Below are positions 38,045-47,456 of a stretch of 64,000 bases of DNA, piece after piece (the stretch's first letter is position 1; each line of letters begins with the position of its first letter). The position numbers and the translations under genes are program-made. The stretch lies in contig JAIXTE010000116.1 of assembly GCA_027484315.1 (NCBI GenBank), positions 1-64,000 on the forward strand, in the 5' to 3' direction. The notes below the pieces were generated by a model, which saw nothing but the letters and a program-made list of their open reading frames with translations, was not told the DNA's origin and did not search any database. This DNA is from Burkholderiales bacterium (GTDB taxonomy: Bacteria; Pseudomonadota; Gammaproteobacteria; Burkholderiales; Burkholderiaceae_B).

Positions 38045-39601
38045 ATGTCAGAAGAACAAAAACGCCGCCTGCAGACCCAACTGTGGGCAATCTGCAATTA
38101 CCTACGCGGCAAGATGAGTGGTGATGAGTTCCGAGATTACATCCTAGGCTTCATCTTTTTTAAGTTCTTGTCCGAGCGGCTGTATGTGATTGCACAGAAT
38201 GCTTTGGAAGCCGATGGAATCCATTACGAAGATCTAGACGAAGAAAATCCAGAACACGCGGAGATCATTGAGGCTGTCCGTCAAGAAGCGGTGGATGCTC
38301 TCGGCTACCACCTGAATCCCAGTCAGCTTTTTGATCAGATCGCCAGAAAGATCAAGGCAGACAAAGACGCTTTTGTCATCGGAGACATTCAGCAACTTCT
38401 CACCGACATCGAAAATAGTACCCGCGGCGAGGAGTCGGAAGATGAATTCATCCACCTGTTCGAAGACATGGATTTGAACAGCTCAAAGCTTGGCAAAACC
38501 CCAGATCAGCGCAATGAAGTGGTTAAGGGGATTATCAAGCAGCTGGACGAGATTGATTTCCAGATCAACGAGACGGAGGCCGATGTGCTCGGTGACTCCT
38601 ACGAGTACCTGATCTCCAATTTCGCATCGGATGCCGGAAAGAAGGCGGGCGAGTTTTATACCCCTCAAAAGGTATCTGAAATCTTGGCAAGGGTAGTGAG
38701 TCTGGGCAAGACCGAATTAAAATCCGTTTATGACCCCACCTGTGGATCAGGCTCACTGCTCTTGCGTGTGGCCAAGCACGTGAAAAAAGTAGGGAGGTTT
38801 TACGGCCAAGAATTTAACCGCACGACCTATAACTTGGCGCGGATGAATATGATTCTGCATGGGGTGCATTACAAGCACTTTGATATTAAGCAAGACGACA
38901 CGTTGGAACGGCCCCAGCACCCAGATTTGAAGGCCGAGGCGATTGTAGCCAATCCCCCGTTTTCACTGAACTGGGATGCTAACGACTTGAAACTGTCGGA
39001 TGATCGATTTTCACCTTACGGCAAGCTTGCTCCAAAGACCAAGGCCGACCTGGCCTTTATTCAACACATGCTGCATCACCTGGACGACAAGGGTGTAGCC
39101 GCAGTGGTGGTGCCTCATGGTGTGTTGTTTCGTGGGTCGAGCGAAAGTCACATCCGTGAGCACATCATCCGAGAGATGAACGCATTGGATGCGGTGATTG
39201 GCTTGCCAGCAAACCTGTTCTTTGGAACCGGTATTCCCGCAGCCATCCTTGTGTTCAAGAAGTGCCGGGAGGATTCGGAGAACATCCTCTTCATTGACGC
39301 AAGTAGTGACTATGAGCCTGGCAAAAATCAAAATAACCTGCGCACCCAAGATGTGGACAAGATAATTGAGACCTTAGCAAGTCGTAAAACGATAGAGAAA
39401 TACAGCTACCTAGCCCCTCTGCCTGAGATTGCTGAGAACGATTACAATTTGAATATTCCCCGCTATGTAGACACCTTCGAGGAAGAGGCAGAAATCGATC
39501 TGATGGTTGTAAATGCTGAGAGAGTTGAGATTGAGAAGGAGATCGAAGAGCTGAATGCCAAGATGCAGGGGTATTTGAAGGAATTGGGTTATGGTGCCTG
39601 A
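38045..39601 (+). CDS. hsdM: Type I restriction-modification methyltransferase subunit
   Basis: The 518-residue subunit methylates adenine N6 within the sequence selected by HsdS and is also part of the restriction complex. The N-terminal helical domain (LWAICNYLRGKMSGDEFRDYILGFIFFKFLSE) is typical. AdoMet-binding motif I is DPTCGSGSL from residue 230, and catalytic motif IV is NPPF at 303-306. An acidic coiled-coil tail contacts HsdS. The stop overlaps hsdS by 11 bases. Base composition is more GC-rich than the adjacent recombinase genes, so the locus may have a separate history inside the island. Confidence 0.95.
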   Translation: MSEEQKRRLQTQLWAICNYLRGKMSGDEFRDYILGFIFFKFLSERLYVIAQNALEADGIHYEDLDEENPEHAEIIEAVRQEAVDALGYHLNPSQLFDQIARKIKADKDAFVIGDIQQLLTDIENSTRGEESEDEFIHLFEDMDLNSSKLGKTPDQRNEVVKGIIKQLDEIDFQINETEADVLGDSYEYLISNFASDAGKKAGEFYTPQKVSEILARVVSLGKTELKSVYDPTCGSGSLLLRVAKHVKKVGRFYGQEFNRTTYNLARMNMILHGVHYKHFDIKQDDTLERPQHPDLKAEAIVANPPFSLNWDANDLKLSDDRFSPYGKLAPKTKADLAFIQHMLHHLDDKGVAAVVVPHGVLFRGSSESHIREHIIREMNALDAVIGLPANLFFGTGIPAAILVFKKCREDSENILFIDASSDYEPGKNQNNLRTQDVDKIIETLASRKTIEKYSYLAPLPEIAENDYNLNIPRYVDTFEEEAEIDLMVVNAERVEIEKEIEELNAKMQGYLKELGYGA

Positions 39602-40796
39602 AGGTTGGAAGGTAAAAAAGCTTGGAGAGCTTACCGTTGAGAGTGCGTTCGGTCCAAGATTTTCTTCAGATTTGTACGATCTAGATGGCGCAGTTGGCAC
39701 ACTAAGAACAACCGACCTTGATGAAAACGGTGTTATAGATTATGACGCTATCCCTTATGCAAACCTCCCAAGCAGCTTCGAAAGTCATTATTTAAAAGAT
39801 GGTGATTTACTAATTACAAGATCAGGCACGTGCGGCATACCTAGCGTCTTTAGAAAACGACTAAAGCCAGTTGTCGCAGGTGCTTTTTTAATTCGATTTC
39901 AATTGAAGTCCGAAGTTAGCTCTGAATTCGTTCAAAGATACATGCTGACAGAGAAAGGGAAAAAGGATTTGGGAGCAATCGCTTCGGGTGGGGTTCAAAA
40001 AAATCTGTCTGGAACGAACTTAGCAAAACTAGATATACCCTTTCCCCCATTATCTGAACAGCACGAAATTCTCAAAATTATCAAAACATGGGAGTCAGCA
40101 ATTTCTTCCACTGCTCGACTTTTAGAAAACAGCAAAAAGCGCAAGAAGGCGCTGATGCAGCAATTGTTGACTGGAAAGAAGAGGTTGCCAGGGTTCAGTG
40201 GTGAATGGCAGACTTTAAAAATTGGTCAAGTAGGGAAGGTTGTGACAGGGTCTACGCCTTCCAAAGATGATCCTCTGCTTTGGGGTGATTTAGTTAACTG
40301 GGCAACTGCAGAGGACTTTAAAGGAAAATATATTTTTGAAACTAGACTAAAGCTCTCGTCAGCAGGAGCTGCAAAAGTGAGGTTGTTACCGGCAAACTCC
40401 GTTCTAGTAACTTGTATCGCATCAATTGGCAAGAATGCAATTGCAGGGACTGGAATGGCTACTAATCAACAGATAAACGCGGTTATAGTTAATGCCGAGC
40501 ATTCCCCAGAGTTCTTTTATTATCAGATTGAATTCAATACCTCTAAATTAATAGCCTTGGCGGGCACAACAGCTGTCTCCATAGTGAACAAGTCATCCTT
40601 TGAGAAATTGAAGATGTCTTTTCCATCTAGGAACGAGCAAGATGCAATTTCAAAAATTCTAATGACGGAAGACAAAGTTATCGAAATCTTGCAAAAGAAG
40701 TTATTGCATATTAAAAAAGAGAAGAAAGCCCTGATGCAACAACTCCTCACTGGGAAAAAGCGGGTCAAGGTTGAGGAAGCGGGGGTAAATAATTAA
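39591..40796 (+). CDS. hsdS: Type I restriction-modification specificity subunit
   Basis: The 401-residue protein has two target recognition domains, each followed by a conserved helical spacer. Both halves end with the same KKALMQQLLTGKKR segment, at about residues 185-198 and 379-392, which gives the pseudo-twofold symmetry of HsdS. Each domain contacts one half of a bipartite DNA target; the target itself cannot be read from sequence. It overlaps hsdM and ends 13 bases before hsdR. The recognition domains are AT-richer than hsdM and hsdR, as is usual for swapped specificity domains. Confidence 0.93.
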   Translation: MVPEGWKVKKLGELTVESAFGPRFSSDLYDLDGAVGTLRTTDLDENGVIDYDAIPYANLPSSFESHYLKDGDLLITRSGTCGIPSVFRKRLKPVVAGAFLIRFQLKSEVSSEFVQRYMLTEKGKKDLGAIASGGVQKNLSGTNLAKLDIPFPPLSEQHEILKIIKTWESAISSTARLLENSKKRKKALMQQLLTGKKRLPGFSGEWQTLKIGQVGKVVTGSTPSKDDPLLWGDLVNWATAEDFKGKYIFETRLKLSSAGAAKVRLLPANSVLVTCIASIGKNAIAGTGMATNQQINAVIVNAEHSPEFFYYQIEFNTSKLIALAGTTAVSIVNKSSFEKLKMSFPSRNEQDAISKILMTEDKVIEILQKKLLHIKKEKKALMQQLLTGKKRVKVEEAGVNN

Positions 40797-40809
40797 TGAA
40801 ACATACCTA

Positions 40810-43800
40810 ATGGCAACACAAAGCGAAATCGAAATGGAAAAGGCCCTGGTGGCCCAGTTGGAAATCCTGGGCTACGAGCCTTTGAATATTCGTAATGAGC
40901 GGGACTTGGTTGCTAACCTAAAGCTCCAGCTTGAGAAGCACAACAAATCTGAGCTGGCCAAAGCGGGCGCAACCGGCCTGACAGACGACGAGTTTGCTCA
41001 AGTGCTGAACAAGCTCAACCGTGGAGATATTTTTGACCGTTCCAAGCAAGTTCGAAAGCGCCTGGATGTTGAGCGGTCTGACGGTACTGTCATTTACCTG
41101 GAACTCTTCGACACTCGCAATTGGTGCCAAAACATTTTCCAGGTTTGTCGGCAAATCACGAACAAATCAGCAGATAACCACAGTCGCTATGATGTGACGC
41201 TATTGATCAACGGCTTTCCGATGGTTCAAATCGAGCTGAAGGCCCGTGGCAGTGAGATCCGTGCCGCCTTCGATCAGATCGTTCGCTACCGCAAAAAATC
41301 CTACAGTTCCAATTCTGGCATTTTTGACTACATCCAGATGTTCATCATCAGCAACGGGGTGGATACACGCTACTTTGCCAATAACAAGGATTTGTCTTAC
41401 CAGTTCACCTTTGAGTGGTCGGACATTGAAAACAACCGGATCAATCGCCTGTCCCAGTTTACCGAAGTGTTCATGGAGAAGTGCCACCTCTCCAAGATGA
41501 TCGCAAGGTACATCGTGCAGCACGAAACTAATCGTGCCTTGATGATGCTTCGGCCCTACCAATATTACGCAGTGGAAAAAATACTTGAGCGAGTGAAGCT
41601 GGGACGCGGGGATGGCTACATTTGGCACACCACGGGCTCGGGCAAGACTCTCACTTCGTTCAAATCAAGCCAATTGTTGTCCAACGATCCTAATGTGGAC
41701 AAGGTGATGTTCGTGGTAGACAGGCGTGATCTGGACTATCAGACGGCACTCGAGTTCAATGCCTTTAGCGCTGACAGCGTGGACACCACTGAGAACACGG
41801 AAAAGCTAGTCAAACAGTTGACTGATCCCAACTGCAAGTTGATCGTGACCACCATCCAGAAGCTGAATGCTGCTATTAGTAAGAAGCAGTTTCAGGAAAA
41901 GTGCGAGATTGTCAAAGATAAGAAATTCGTATTCATTTTTGACGAGTGTCACCGCAGCCAGTTTGGAGAAACCCACCAGCGGATTTGCGACTTCTTTCCC
42001 AATCGTCAAATGTTCGGTTTCACAGGGACACCAATTTTTGATGCGAACGTGATCAACACCAAGTACGGCAAACGAACGACAGAACACCTTTTTGGCCAGG
42101 CACTACACAAATATGTGATCACCGACGCCATCCGAGACCGTAACGTTTTGCGTTTTTCGGTGGAATACCGGGACATGGTGAACGTGGTGATTACCGAGAC
42201 TACGATTGCTGCTGACGGTACTAAGACCTCGATTCAACTCGCCCCTGAAGCGGCCAATAGCAAAGCAGTGCTGGAATCTTCAGCTCGAATTGAAAAAGTA
42301 GTAGACGATATTATTGCCAATCACGGAGCCAAGACTCATGGGCGAGAGTACAACGCTATGTTCTGCGTGGCCAGTGTGGATGTACTGCAAACCTACTACC
42401 AAATCTTTTCAATCAGGAAAGCCAGTGGGACCCATGACCTGAAGGTCGCGACTATTTTCAGTTGTGCCCCGGGCGAAGCAGACGAATTCTCAGGCGTATC
42501 TGATCAGGACTTGCCAGACATGAGCAAGAATGTGGATCAAAGCCGCCTTCAGTTTCTTGAAGGCTGCATTTCCGACTACAACGGCATGTATTCCACGTCC
42601 TATGTGGCCAATGACAACAAGTCCTTCTACGACTATTACAAAGACTTGTCCAAGCGGGTCAAGCGCAAGGAAGTCGATATTCTGTTAGTCGTCAACATGT
42701 TCCTGACCGGGTTTGATGCGCCTCGGCTTAATACTCTGTATACCGACAAGAACCTGAAACATCACGGCTTGATTCAGGCCTACTCACGCACAAATCGGGT
42801 TTTTGATGCCAAGAAATCTCACGGCAATGTGGTGAGTTACCGAAATCTCAAAGACGCCACCGACGAAGCCTTAGCCATATTTGCAAACAAGAACGCTAAA
42901 TCTAGCGTGGATGAAGTGATTGGCACTGTCATCATGCAGCCTTATGAAAACTTGATTGAAGTGTTCAGGGAGGAGGTTGAAAAGCTTAAGGCGATCGCAC
43001 CCGATGTGGATGCCGTGGACAGCCTAATAAAGGAAGAAGACCAGTTAGATTTCATTGTGAAATTTCGTGATGTCCTACGCTTGCAAAATACGTTGAAAAC
43101 TTTCTCTCAGTTCAATGGCGATTTGGATACGGGTGGTTTGGGAATCGACGAACAAGGGCTGTTGGATTATCAAAGCAAGTATCTAGATCTTCGCGAAGAT
43201 ATTGAAGCCTCAGAACGGGAAAGAAGAAAGAAGCCAGGGTCAGGTGATACCACTGCTGGTCCTGGAGAAGGTGGATTTCAAGAACCAAGTCCAATCCAAC
43301 AAATTCTCTTTGGGATTGATTTCAATATTGAGCTGATCAAGCGAGATGAGATTACGGTTTCCTACATCCTTGGCCTGATTGAGAAGCTGAAAGATCAGTC
43401 CAACGAAAAGAAGTTTGCCGCGGGCCGGGACATGATTCTTGATGTTTTGCAGTCCAACCCAGATTTGAGAAGCAAGCGGGATCTGTTTGAGACTTTCATC
43501 GACGAGGAGCTTGACAAGCTCAAGCTGGATGAAAATCAGCACGTCGAAGGTATCGTCATTACCAAATTTAATGAGTTTGTGGATCAGGAGAAGCGAAAGG
43601 CCTTGGAATCTATTTGCACGGAGTTCTCTGCAGACTGCGTGAAACTTAAAGAGCTTTACCAAGACTTTGTTTACCGGGGAACCCTACCAGACCGTAACAC
43701 GCTTATCAATCTACTCTCCGTAAAGCCTAAGGTCATCAAACGGGTTGAAGTTGGAAATGCTATGCGTGAACGGTTCGTAGCGTTAGCGGATAAGTTTGAA

Positions 43801-43824
43801 GATGCTGAGATTGAAAGAATTTAA
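40810..43824 (+). CDS. hsdR: Type I restriction enzyme endonuclease/translocase subunit
   Basis: The 1004-residue subunit cuts DNA after ATP-driven translocation. The N-terminal PD-(D/E)xK nuclease has Asp128 (RYDVTLL) and Glu142-x-Lys144 (IELKARG). The SF2 motor has Walker A TTGSGKT ending at Lys279-Thr280 and DECHRSQ as motif II, then GFTGTP (motif III) and a late QAYSRTNR (motif VI). The C-terminal helical domain that binds HsdM-HsdS is full length. The start is ATG 40810 and the gene is complete. It closes the M-S-R operon, and a KAP NTPase gene follows after 17 bases. Confidence 0.96.
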   Translation: MATQSEIEMEKALVAQLEILGYEPLNIRNERDLVANLKLQLEKHNKSELAKAGATGLTDDEFAQVLNKLNRGDIFDRSKQVRKRLDVERSDGTVIYLELFDTRNWCQNIFQVCRQITNKSADNHSRYDVTLLINGFPMVQIELKARGSEIRAAFDQIVRYRKKSYSSNSGIFDYIQMFIISNGVDTRYFANNKDLSYQFTFEWSDIENNRINRLSQFTEVFMEKCHLSKMIARYIVQHETNRALMMLRPYQYYAVEKILERVKLGRGDGYIWHTTGSGKTLTSFKSSQLLSNDPNVDKVMFVVDRRDLDYQTALEFNAFSADSVDTTENTEKLVKQLTDPNCKLIVTTIQKLNAAISKKQFQEKCEIVKDKKFVFIFDECHRSQFGETHQRICDFFPNRQMFGFTGTPIFDANVINTKYGKRTTEHLFGQALHKYVITDAIRDRNVLRFSVEYRDMVNVVITETTIAADGTKTSIQLAPEAANSKAVLESSARIEKVVDDIIANHGAKTHGREYNAMFCVASVDVLQTYYQIFSIRKASGTHDLKVATIFSCAPGEADEFSGVSDQDLPDMSKNVDQSRLQFLEGCISDYNGMYSTSYVANDNKSFYDYYKDLSKRVKRKEVDILLVVNMFLTGFDAPRLNTLYTDKNLKHHGLIQAYSRTNRVFDAKKSHGNVVSYRNLKDATDEALAIFANKNAKSSVDEVIGTVIMQPYENLIEVFREEVEKLKAIAPDVDAVDSLIKEEDQLDFIVKFRDVLRLQNTLKTFSQFNGDLDTGGLGIDEQGLLDYQSKYLDLREDIEASERERRKKPGSGDTTAGPGEGGFQEPSPIQQILFGIDFNIELIKRDEITVSYILGLIEKLKDQSNEKKFAAGRDMILDVLQSNPDLRSKRDLFETFIDEELDKLKLDENQHVEGIVITKFNEFVDQEKRKALESICTEFSADCVKLKELYQDFVYRGTLPDRNTLINLLSVKPKVIKRVEVGNAMRERFVALADKFEDAEIERI

Positions 43825-43841
43825 GGTTCCACAGGGTTCTT

Positions 43842-45419
43842 ATGACAAACAATCAACATTGTCCTTCTGAGTCCAGACCGGAGGACGCGGAGGCTGTTCC
43901 AACTAGTTGGGCTGGCGATGCTTTAGATAGAAAGCCATACGCTGATTTTTTGACTTCATACATCAAAAGGAAATCAAAGCGTCATGACAAAAATGAATTT
44001 CGTCCCTTCACCATAGCAATCGATGATGAATGGGGAAGGGGAAAGACATTTTTTGTGAAGAACTGGATTGAAGATCTTCACGCCGATACACCTCCAACCA
44101 AAACTATTTACTTCGATGCATGGGCCGCAGATTGTGTTTCAGATCCGCTCCTTTCTTTTATGTCAGAGCTACTGACAGAAATAGATAAGTCTATTGCGCT
44201 TGTTGATCAGGCAAGACATGAAGTGAAGGAATTAAAAGGCAATGTTCGACTTGCATTTGTAAAGATGGGCGCTGCAATAGTACCTGCCTCGAAAGTGGTG
44301 TTCAGCGGGATCTTGAAAAAAACGATTGGCGCAGGGCTTGAGGAAATTTCTGAAGCCATTTCCTCAGAACCAAATGAATTAGAAGGGAAATCAGAGGGGT
44401 CAATCACAACCCCAGCCATCGATAAAATTTTTGATGCCGCCTTGAAAGAACAATCCGATAAGCGAAGAATTATCGAAGAATTTAAGGTTGAGATCAGCGC
44501 AGCTCTTAAGCTACTTGAGCAAGAGGGTGCGTTTCAATTACCTGTATTCGTCTTTGTTGACGAATTAGATAGAAGTAGACCCGACTTCTCCATTCAACTA
44601 CTTGAGGGCATCAAACATCTTTTCGATATATCCGGTTTGTGCTTTGTTGTCTCTACCAATGTCGACCAACTTTCGCAGTCGATCAAGGGAGGCTATGGTG
44701 CCGAGTTTGACGGAAAAAAATATCTGGATCGTCTCTTCGATGTTAGATACACCCTACCTAGACCAACGACAGAGCAGTATGCAAATAAGCTTGTTGCAGA
44801 TTGGAATATCGACAGTAGAAAAGTGAATTATGGCGTTCCGCGATCGCAAGGAGCATTTCGAGTGCACCCAAATCCTGCTTCTGTCCTTAATTGGATAGGA
44901 GAGGTATTCGATCTTGATTTACGCTCTTTGGAAAAGGTTTTTAACTTAATTGTAGATGCCGCAGACGGGCTGCCCAAGAAATACGAATTACAGTTTTTAT
45001 GGATGGGGTTCCTAGCTGCCGTTAAGCATAAATTTCCTGATCAATTTTCTTTCATTGAAGCTTCTCCTATGAGTCAAACTTCAATAGTTGAGCTTTTCGA
45101 CGCTCTGACTTTGAGGGACGATCCGATCAAGGTGCTGATGAGTGGAAGAGGTCGTAATTCAAGCGTTACTGAGTTGACAATGAGAAAGTCAGTTGAACCT
45201 TATCTAAGATGGCACAAGAAGTCTTCTAGAGAGATTTTTGATTACGTTAATGTTGAGCAGGGAGAAAAATTTATCGGTGGTCAGCTAGAGTTCATTTCCA
45301 GAGAGTTTCATAATGGGGGCTTTGTTGTGGGAGTGACAGCTTCGCAGAATCCGAACTCCAGCATAGCTAGCTATTTCACACTCATAAGAAATGCCGGGTT
45401 CCTTGAGCATTTCTCGTAA
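43842..45419 (+). CDS. KAP-family P-loop NTPase
   Basis: The 525-residue protein has a Walker A W64-GRGKT69 (DDEWGRGKTFFVKNW) and Walker B FVDELDRSRPDF with Asp240-Glu241, followed by HLFDISGLCFVVSTNVDQL. Together these are the hallmarks of the KAP family. The two membrane helices often inserted in KAP ATPases are not evident here, so it is probably cytosolic. It lies 17 bases after hsdR on the same strand and could be co-transcribed. KAP NTPases occur in several phage-defence loci, but a role with type I restriction is only inferred. Confidence 0.8.
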   Translation: MTNNQHCPSESRPEDAEAVPTSWAGDALDRKPYADFLTSYIKRKSKRHDKNEFRPFTIAIDDEWGRGKTFFVKNWIEDLHADTPPTKTIYFDAWAADCVSDPLLSFMSELLTEIDKSIALVDQARHEVKELKGNVRLAFVKMGAAIVPASKVVFSGILKKTIGAGLEEISEAISSEPNELEGKSEGSITTPAIDKIFDAALKEQSDKRRIIEEFKVEISAALKLLEQEGAFQLPVFVFVDELDRSRPDFSIQLLEGIKHLFDISGLCFVVSTNVDQLSQSIKGGYGAEFDGKKYLDRLFDVRYTLPRPTTEQYANKLVADWNIDSRKVNYGVPRSQGAFRVHPNPASVLNWIGEVFDLDLRSLEKVFNLIVDAADGLPKKYELQFLWMGFLAAVKHKFPDQFSFIEASPMSQTSIVELFDALTLRDDPIKVLMSGRGRNSSVTELTMRKSVEPYLRWHKKSSREIFDYVNVEQGEKFIGGQLEFISREFHNGGFVVGVTASQNPNSSIASYFTLIRNAGFLEHFS

Positions 45420-45475
45420 CATCAAATTTATCTTGTAAAAAATACACACGGAACATGTGGTCATTTGCGGGCGTT

Positions 45476-45898
45476 TCAGCCGTGATTACTTGGGTTTGTT
45501 TCATAGATTGCGGCATGAAAAACTAGATCTGGACTATCCACGAGCGATTCGTAGGGAGCTTTCCCATTTAAGAACCTATTTTTAGAAATAAACCAGAATG
45601 CCATCTGCCAGGGTCCCCACTTTTCGCTCAATACATCTATGACTTTTTTAGTTACGGGATGGGGATCAAAGCTTTTCTTTTCATCAAAAAGATAAGCTGG
45701 GTAAAGGTTTTTTTTATAGTGACATAGCTCAAAAATCTTACCTTTTTCTATCCACCGTCTTAGCGTTGCAATTGCTTGCAAAGGTGTTAAGTTCATCAGC
45801 GTTGCTAGTTCGTCGATGCTATAAAAAGAGCCACAAGAAAGCACTTCTTTTTTCAGTTGATCAGGAGTTATAAGACCTCCTTTTAATCTGTTCATCAA
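45476..45898 (-). CDS. MbcA/Xre-antitoxin-like small protein
   Basis: The 140-residue protein has an N-terminal winged-helix-like part (SIDELATLMNLTPLQAIATLRRWIEKGKIF). Its C-terminal part, GPWQMAFWFISKNRFLNGKAPYESLVDSPDLVFHAA, resembles the toxin-binding domain of Xre/MbcA/ParS antitoxins (A-W-L-xx-N-xx-L-G-xx-P-xx-L). Such proteins normally pair with a RES-domain toxin, but no such gene lies on either side. It may be an orphan antitoxin or a regulator. About 240 bases without a gene follow up to the next small gene. Confidence 0.55.
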   Translation of the reverse strand: MMNRLKGGLITPDQLKKEVLSCGSFYSIDELATLMNLTPLQAIATLRRWIEKGKIFELCHYKKNLYPAYLFDEKKSFDPHPVTKKVIDVLSEKWGPWQMAFWFISKNRFLNGKAPYESLVDSPDLVFHAAIYETNPSNHG

Positions 45899-46134
45899 AA
45901 AACTTCCTTCAGGCTGATATGCATGTCTACAAAGTAGTCGGTTTTGACGTAATAAAAAATGTCGTCAATCAGGTATTTCTTTCTATCCTTTTTTAAAAGA
46001 AATCTTTTCCAGGCCTATTTACGAGGCGTCATACTCTTTTTATTTCACGCTCGAGATGAGAATCTTAAATTAGTCGCAAAAGTAAGAAACTGATGTGTTG
46101 TCTCCCTACCTCAGAAGGGGGCAGTAAATTTTTT

Positions 46135-46401
46135 CTAAAACTTGGGCTGTACCTCAAGGCTACCTCCGATCATCTTTTGCAGTTTCCGCGCTTTGACGAA
46201 AGTACTATTCACAAAGACGGCGAAAGTTGAAGTGCCTGAAAGAACGATTCCGTTGTCGTTTTCGTCAAAAAGAATTCCTTGATTTTTCATGTCGACGGAG
46301 AACATGACAGTGAGCCCTTGGGATGGAACTTCCACCCACCAAACATCATCATGGTCAATTGAAAAATTGACGTTTTTCGTGATCGCGAGACTTTCTTTCA
46401 T
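46135..46401 (-). CDS. Small hypothetical protein
   Basis: I do not recognise this 88-residue protein. It reads as a plausible beta-rich domain (DDVWWVEVPSQGLTVMFSVDM and GTSTFAVFVNSTF), with no signal or membrane segment. The ribosome site is weak (GGTAG about eight bases before the ATG). It stands alone between the MbcA-like gene and the divergent XRE gene, 80 bases from the latter. Support is its amino-acid composition and an intact frame only. Confidence 0.4.
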   Translation of the reverse strand: MKESLAITKNVNFSIDHDDVWWVEVPSQGLTVMFSVDMKNQGILFDENDNGIVLSGTSTFAVFVNSTFVKARKLQKMIGGSLEVQPKF

Positions 46402-46481
46402 TTTGCTACCAGAAGATTGAAGAGGCGATATTCTGACTTAAAAGCGGCTGACTTAAAAGAGCGAAGCATAAAAGATGGGGG

Positions 46482-46736
46482 ATGTCTCAAAATTTCCCAA
46501 ATAATCGATCGAGCAGTACCAGCGCCCGCGAGCGACTTGCTTTGAATTTAAAAAAGTGGCGTGCTGTTTGTGGGTTTAGCCAACATGCCTTGGCTATTGA
46601 AGCAGGTTTGCATCACACCTTTGTCGCTCACATAGAAAGAGGTGTTCGTAACCCCTCCCTGGACAACATTGAAAAGCTAGCCATTGCTCTAAAAATTGAT
46701 GTGACGGAACTCTTGCGTGATCCGCGCCATGGGTAG
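46482..46736 (+). CDS. XRE-family transcriptional regulator
   Basis: The 84-residue protein is a single helix-turn-helix: LALNLKKWRAVCGFSQHALAIEAGLHHTFVAHIERGVRNPSLDNIEKLAIAL, with the recognition helix near 44-56. A GGGG ribosome site precedes the ATG. The last few codons (RDPRHG and the stop) overlap the edge of an IS3-type remnant on the other strand, so the C-terminus may have been changed by that insertion. It may regulate a neighbouring cargo gene, but no operator was found. Confidence 0.8.
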   Translation: MSQNFPNNRSSSTSARERLALNLKKWRAVCGFSQHALAIEAGLHHTFVAHIERGVRNPSLDNIEKLAIALKIDVTELLRDPRHG

Positions 46737-46850
46737 CCACGGTCGATGACCTGTTTGACAGCTTCGTTTTTAAATTCTGGGGTTTAGCTTTGTCCACTCA
46801 TAATGACTTTCTCCCATGCTCAAAGATTAGCCAGAAGTTGGCCACTATAG
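46726..46850 (-). mobile_element. IS3-family orfA remnant
   Basis: Read on the minus strand, an ATG at 46803 follows a GGGAGA site and gives MSGQS, then an in-frame TAA, then TPEFKNEAVKQVIDRGYPW. This is the N-terminal pattern of IS3-type OrfA (PEFKxEAVxxVxxRGY). The frame then runs into the XRE gene. Upstream, TATAGTGGCCAACTTC near 46834-46849 looks like the terminal inverted repeat. The remainder of the IS is missing. Confidence 0.65.
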
Positions 46851-47456
46851 GCGGGGTAGTCCATATAGACCACGTATTAGACGTTCAAAAACGAGTCGTT
46901 TGACGGAATCGCTCATTGGCCTGAGCGCTTGCACTGGGTAGCCAGAACCTCTCAAGCGACCGCGTCACTGGAACACCAACCGGATATCGACAAACTATTC
47001 CGGCACACCCTCGGATAAGATCAATTTGAATGCCAGAACGACTTCGCTGAACTGCATTTGTTGAAACTACCCTTCATTGGTGAGATCCGAGTGACACCAA
47101 AACGGGGTCTTGGTAAGAGAAAAGTTTCGCCTCCATACGAAGGGGCGGGCTGCACTCACCCTTCTTGCAAGGTTTCAACGCAGCGATTGTACGATTGAGT
47201 TCAGCCATAAACTCGTAGATGGCCAGTAGCTTGGTACGCTGGTTACCCTTCATTACTGCGTACCATTTGACGTGTCGATTTTCCTTCTCTACTTAGCGGT
47301 TGGGCGGCACTTGGCGGACCTTGAATTAGCCACCCTTTCATTCTCCTGGGCTATTTTGACGTTGTGTCCATTCATGATGATTTACGCTCCGCACGGCATT
47401 CTAAGCGTTTCGTTATACTATGTATTGTTATTAAACACTGGGAAGATTGGGCCGCC
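46851..47456. other. Gene-poor stretch with decayed fragments before the OLD gene
   Basis: These ~600 bases hold no intact gene I can support. On the minus strand a 59-residue open frame at 47074-47253 begins MKGNQRTKLLAIYEFMAELN and extends open upstream (ENRHVKWYAV), which looks like the remnant of a larger protein, possibly a transposase. No good ribosome site precedes it. The promoter of the OLD gene is presumably in the last ~150 bases. Confidence 0.45.
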
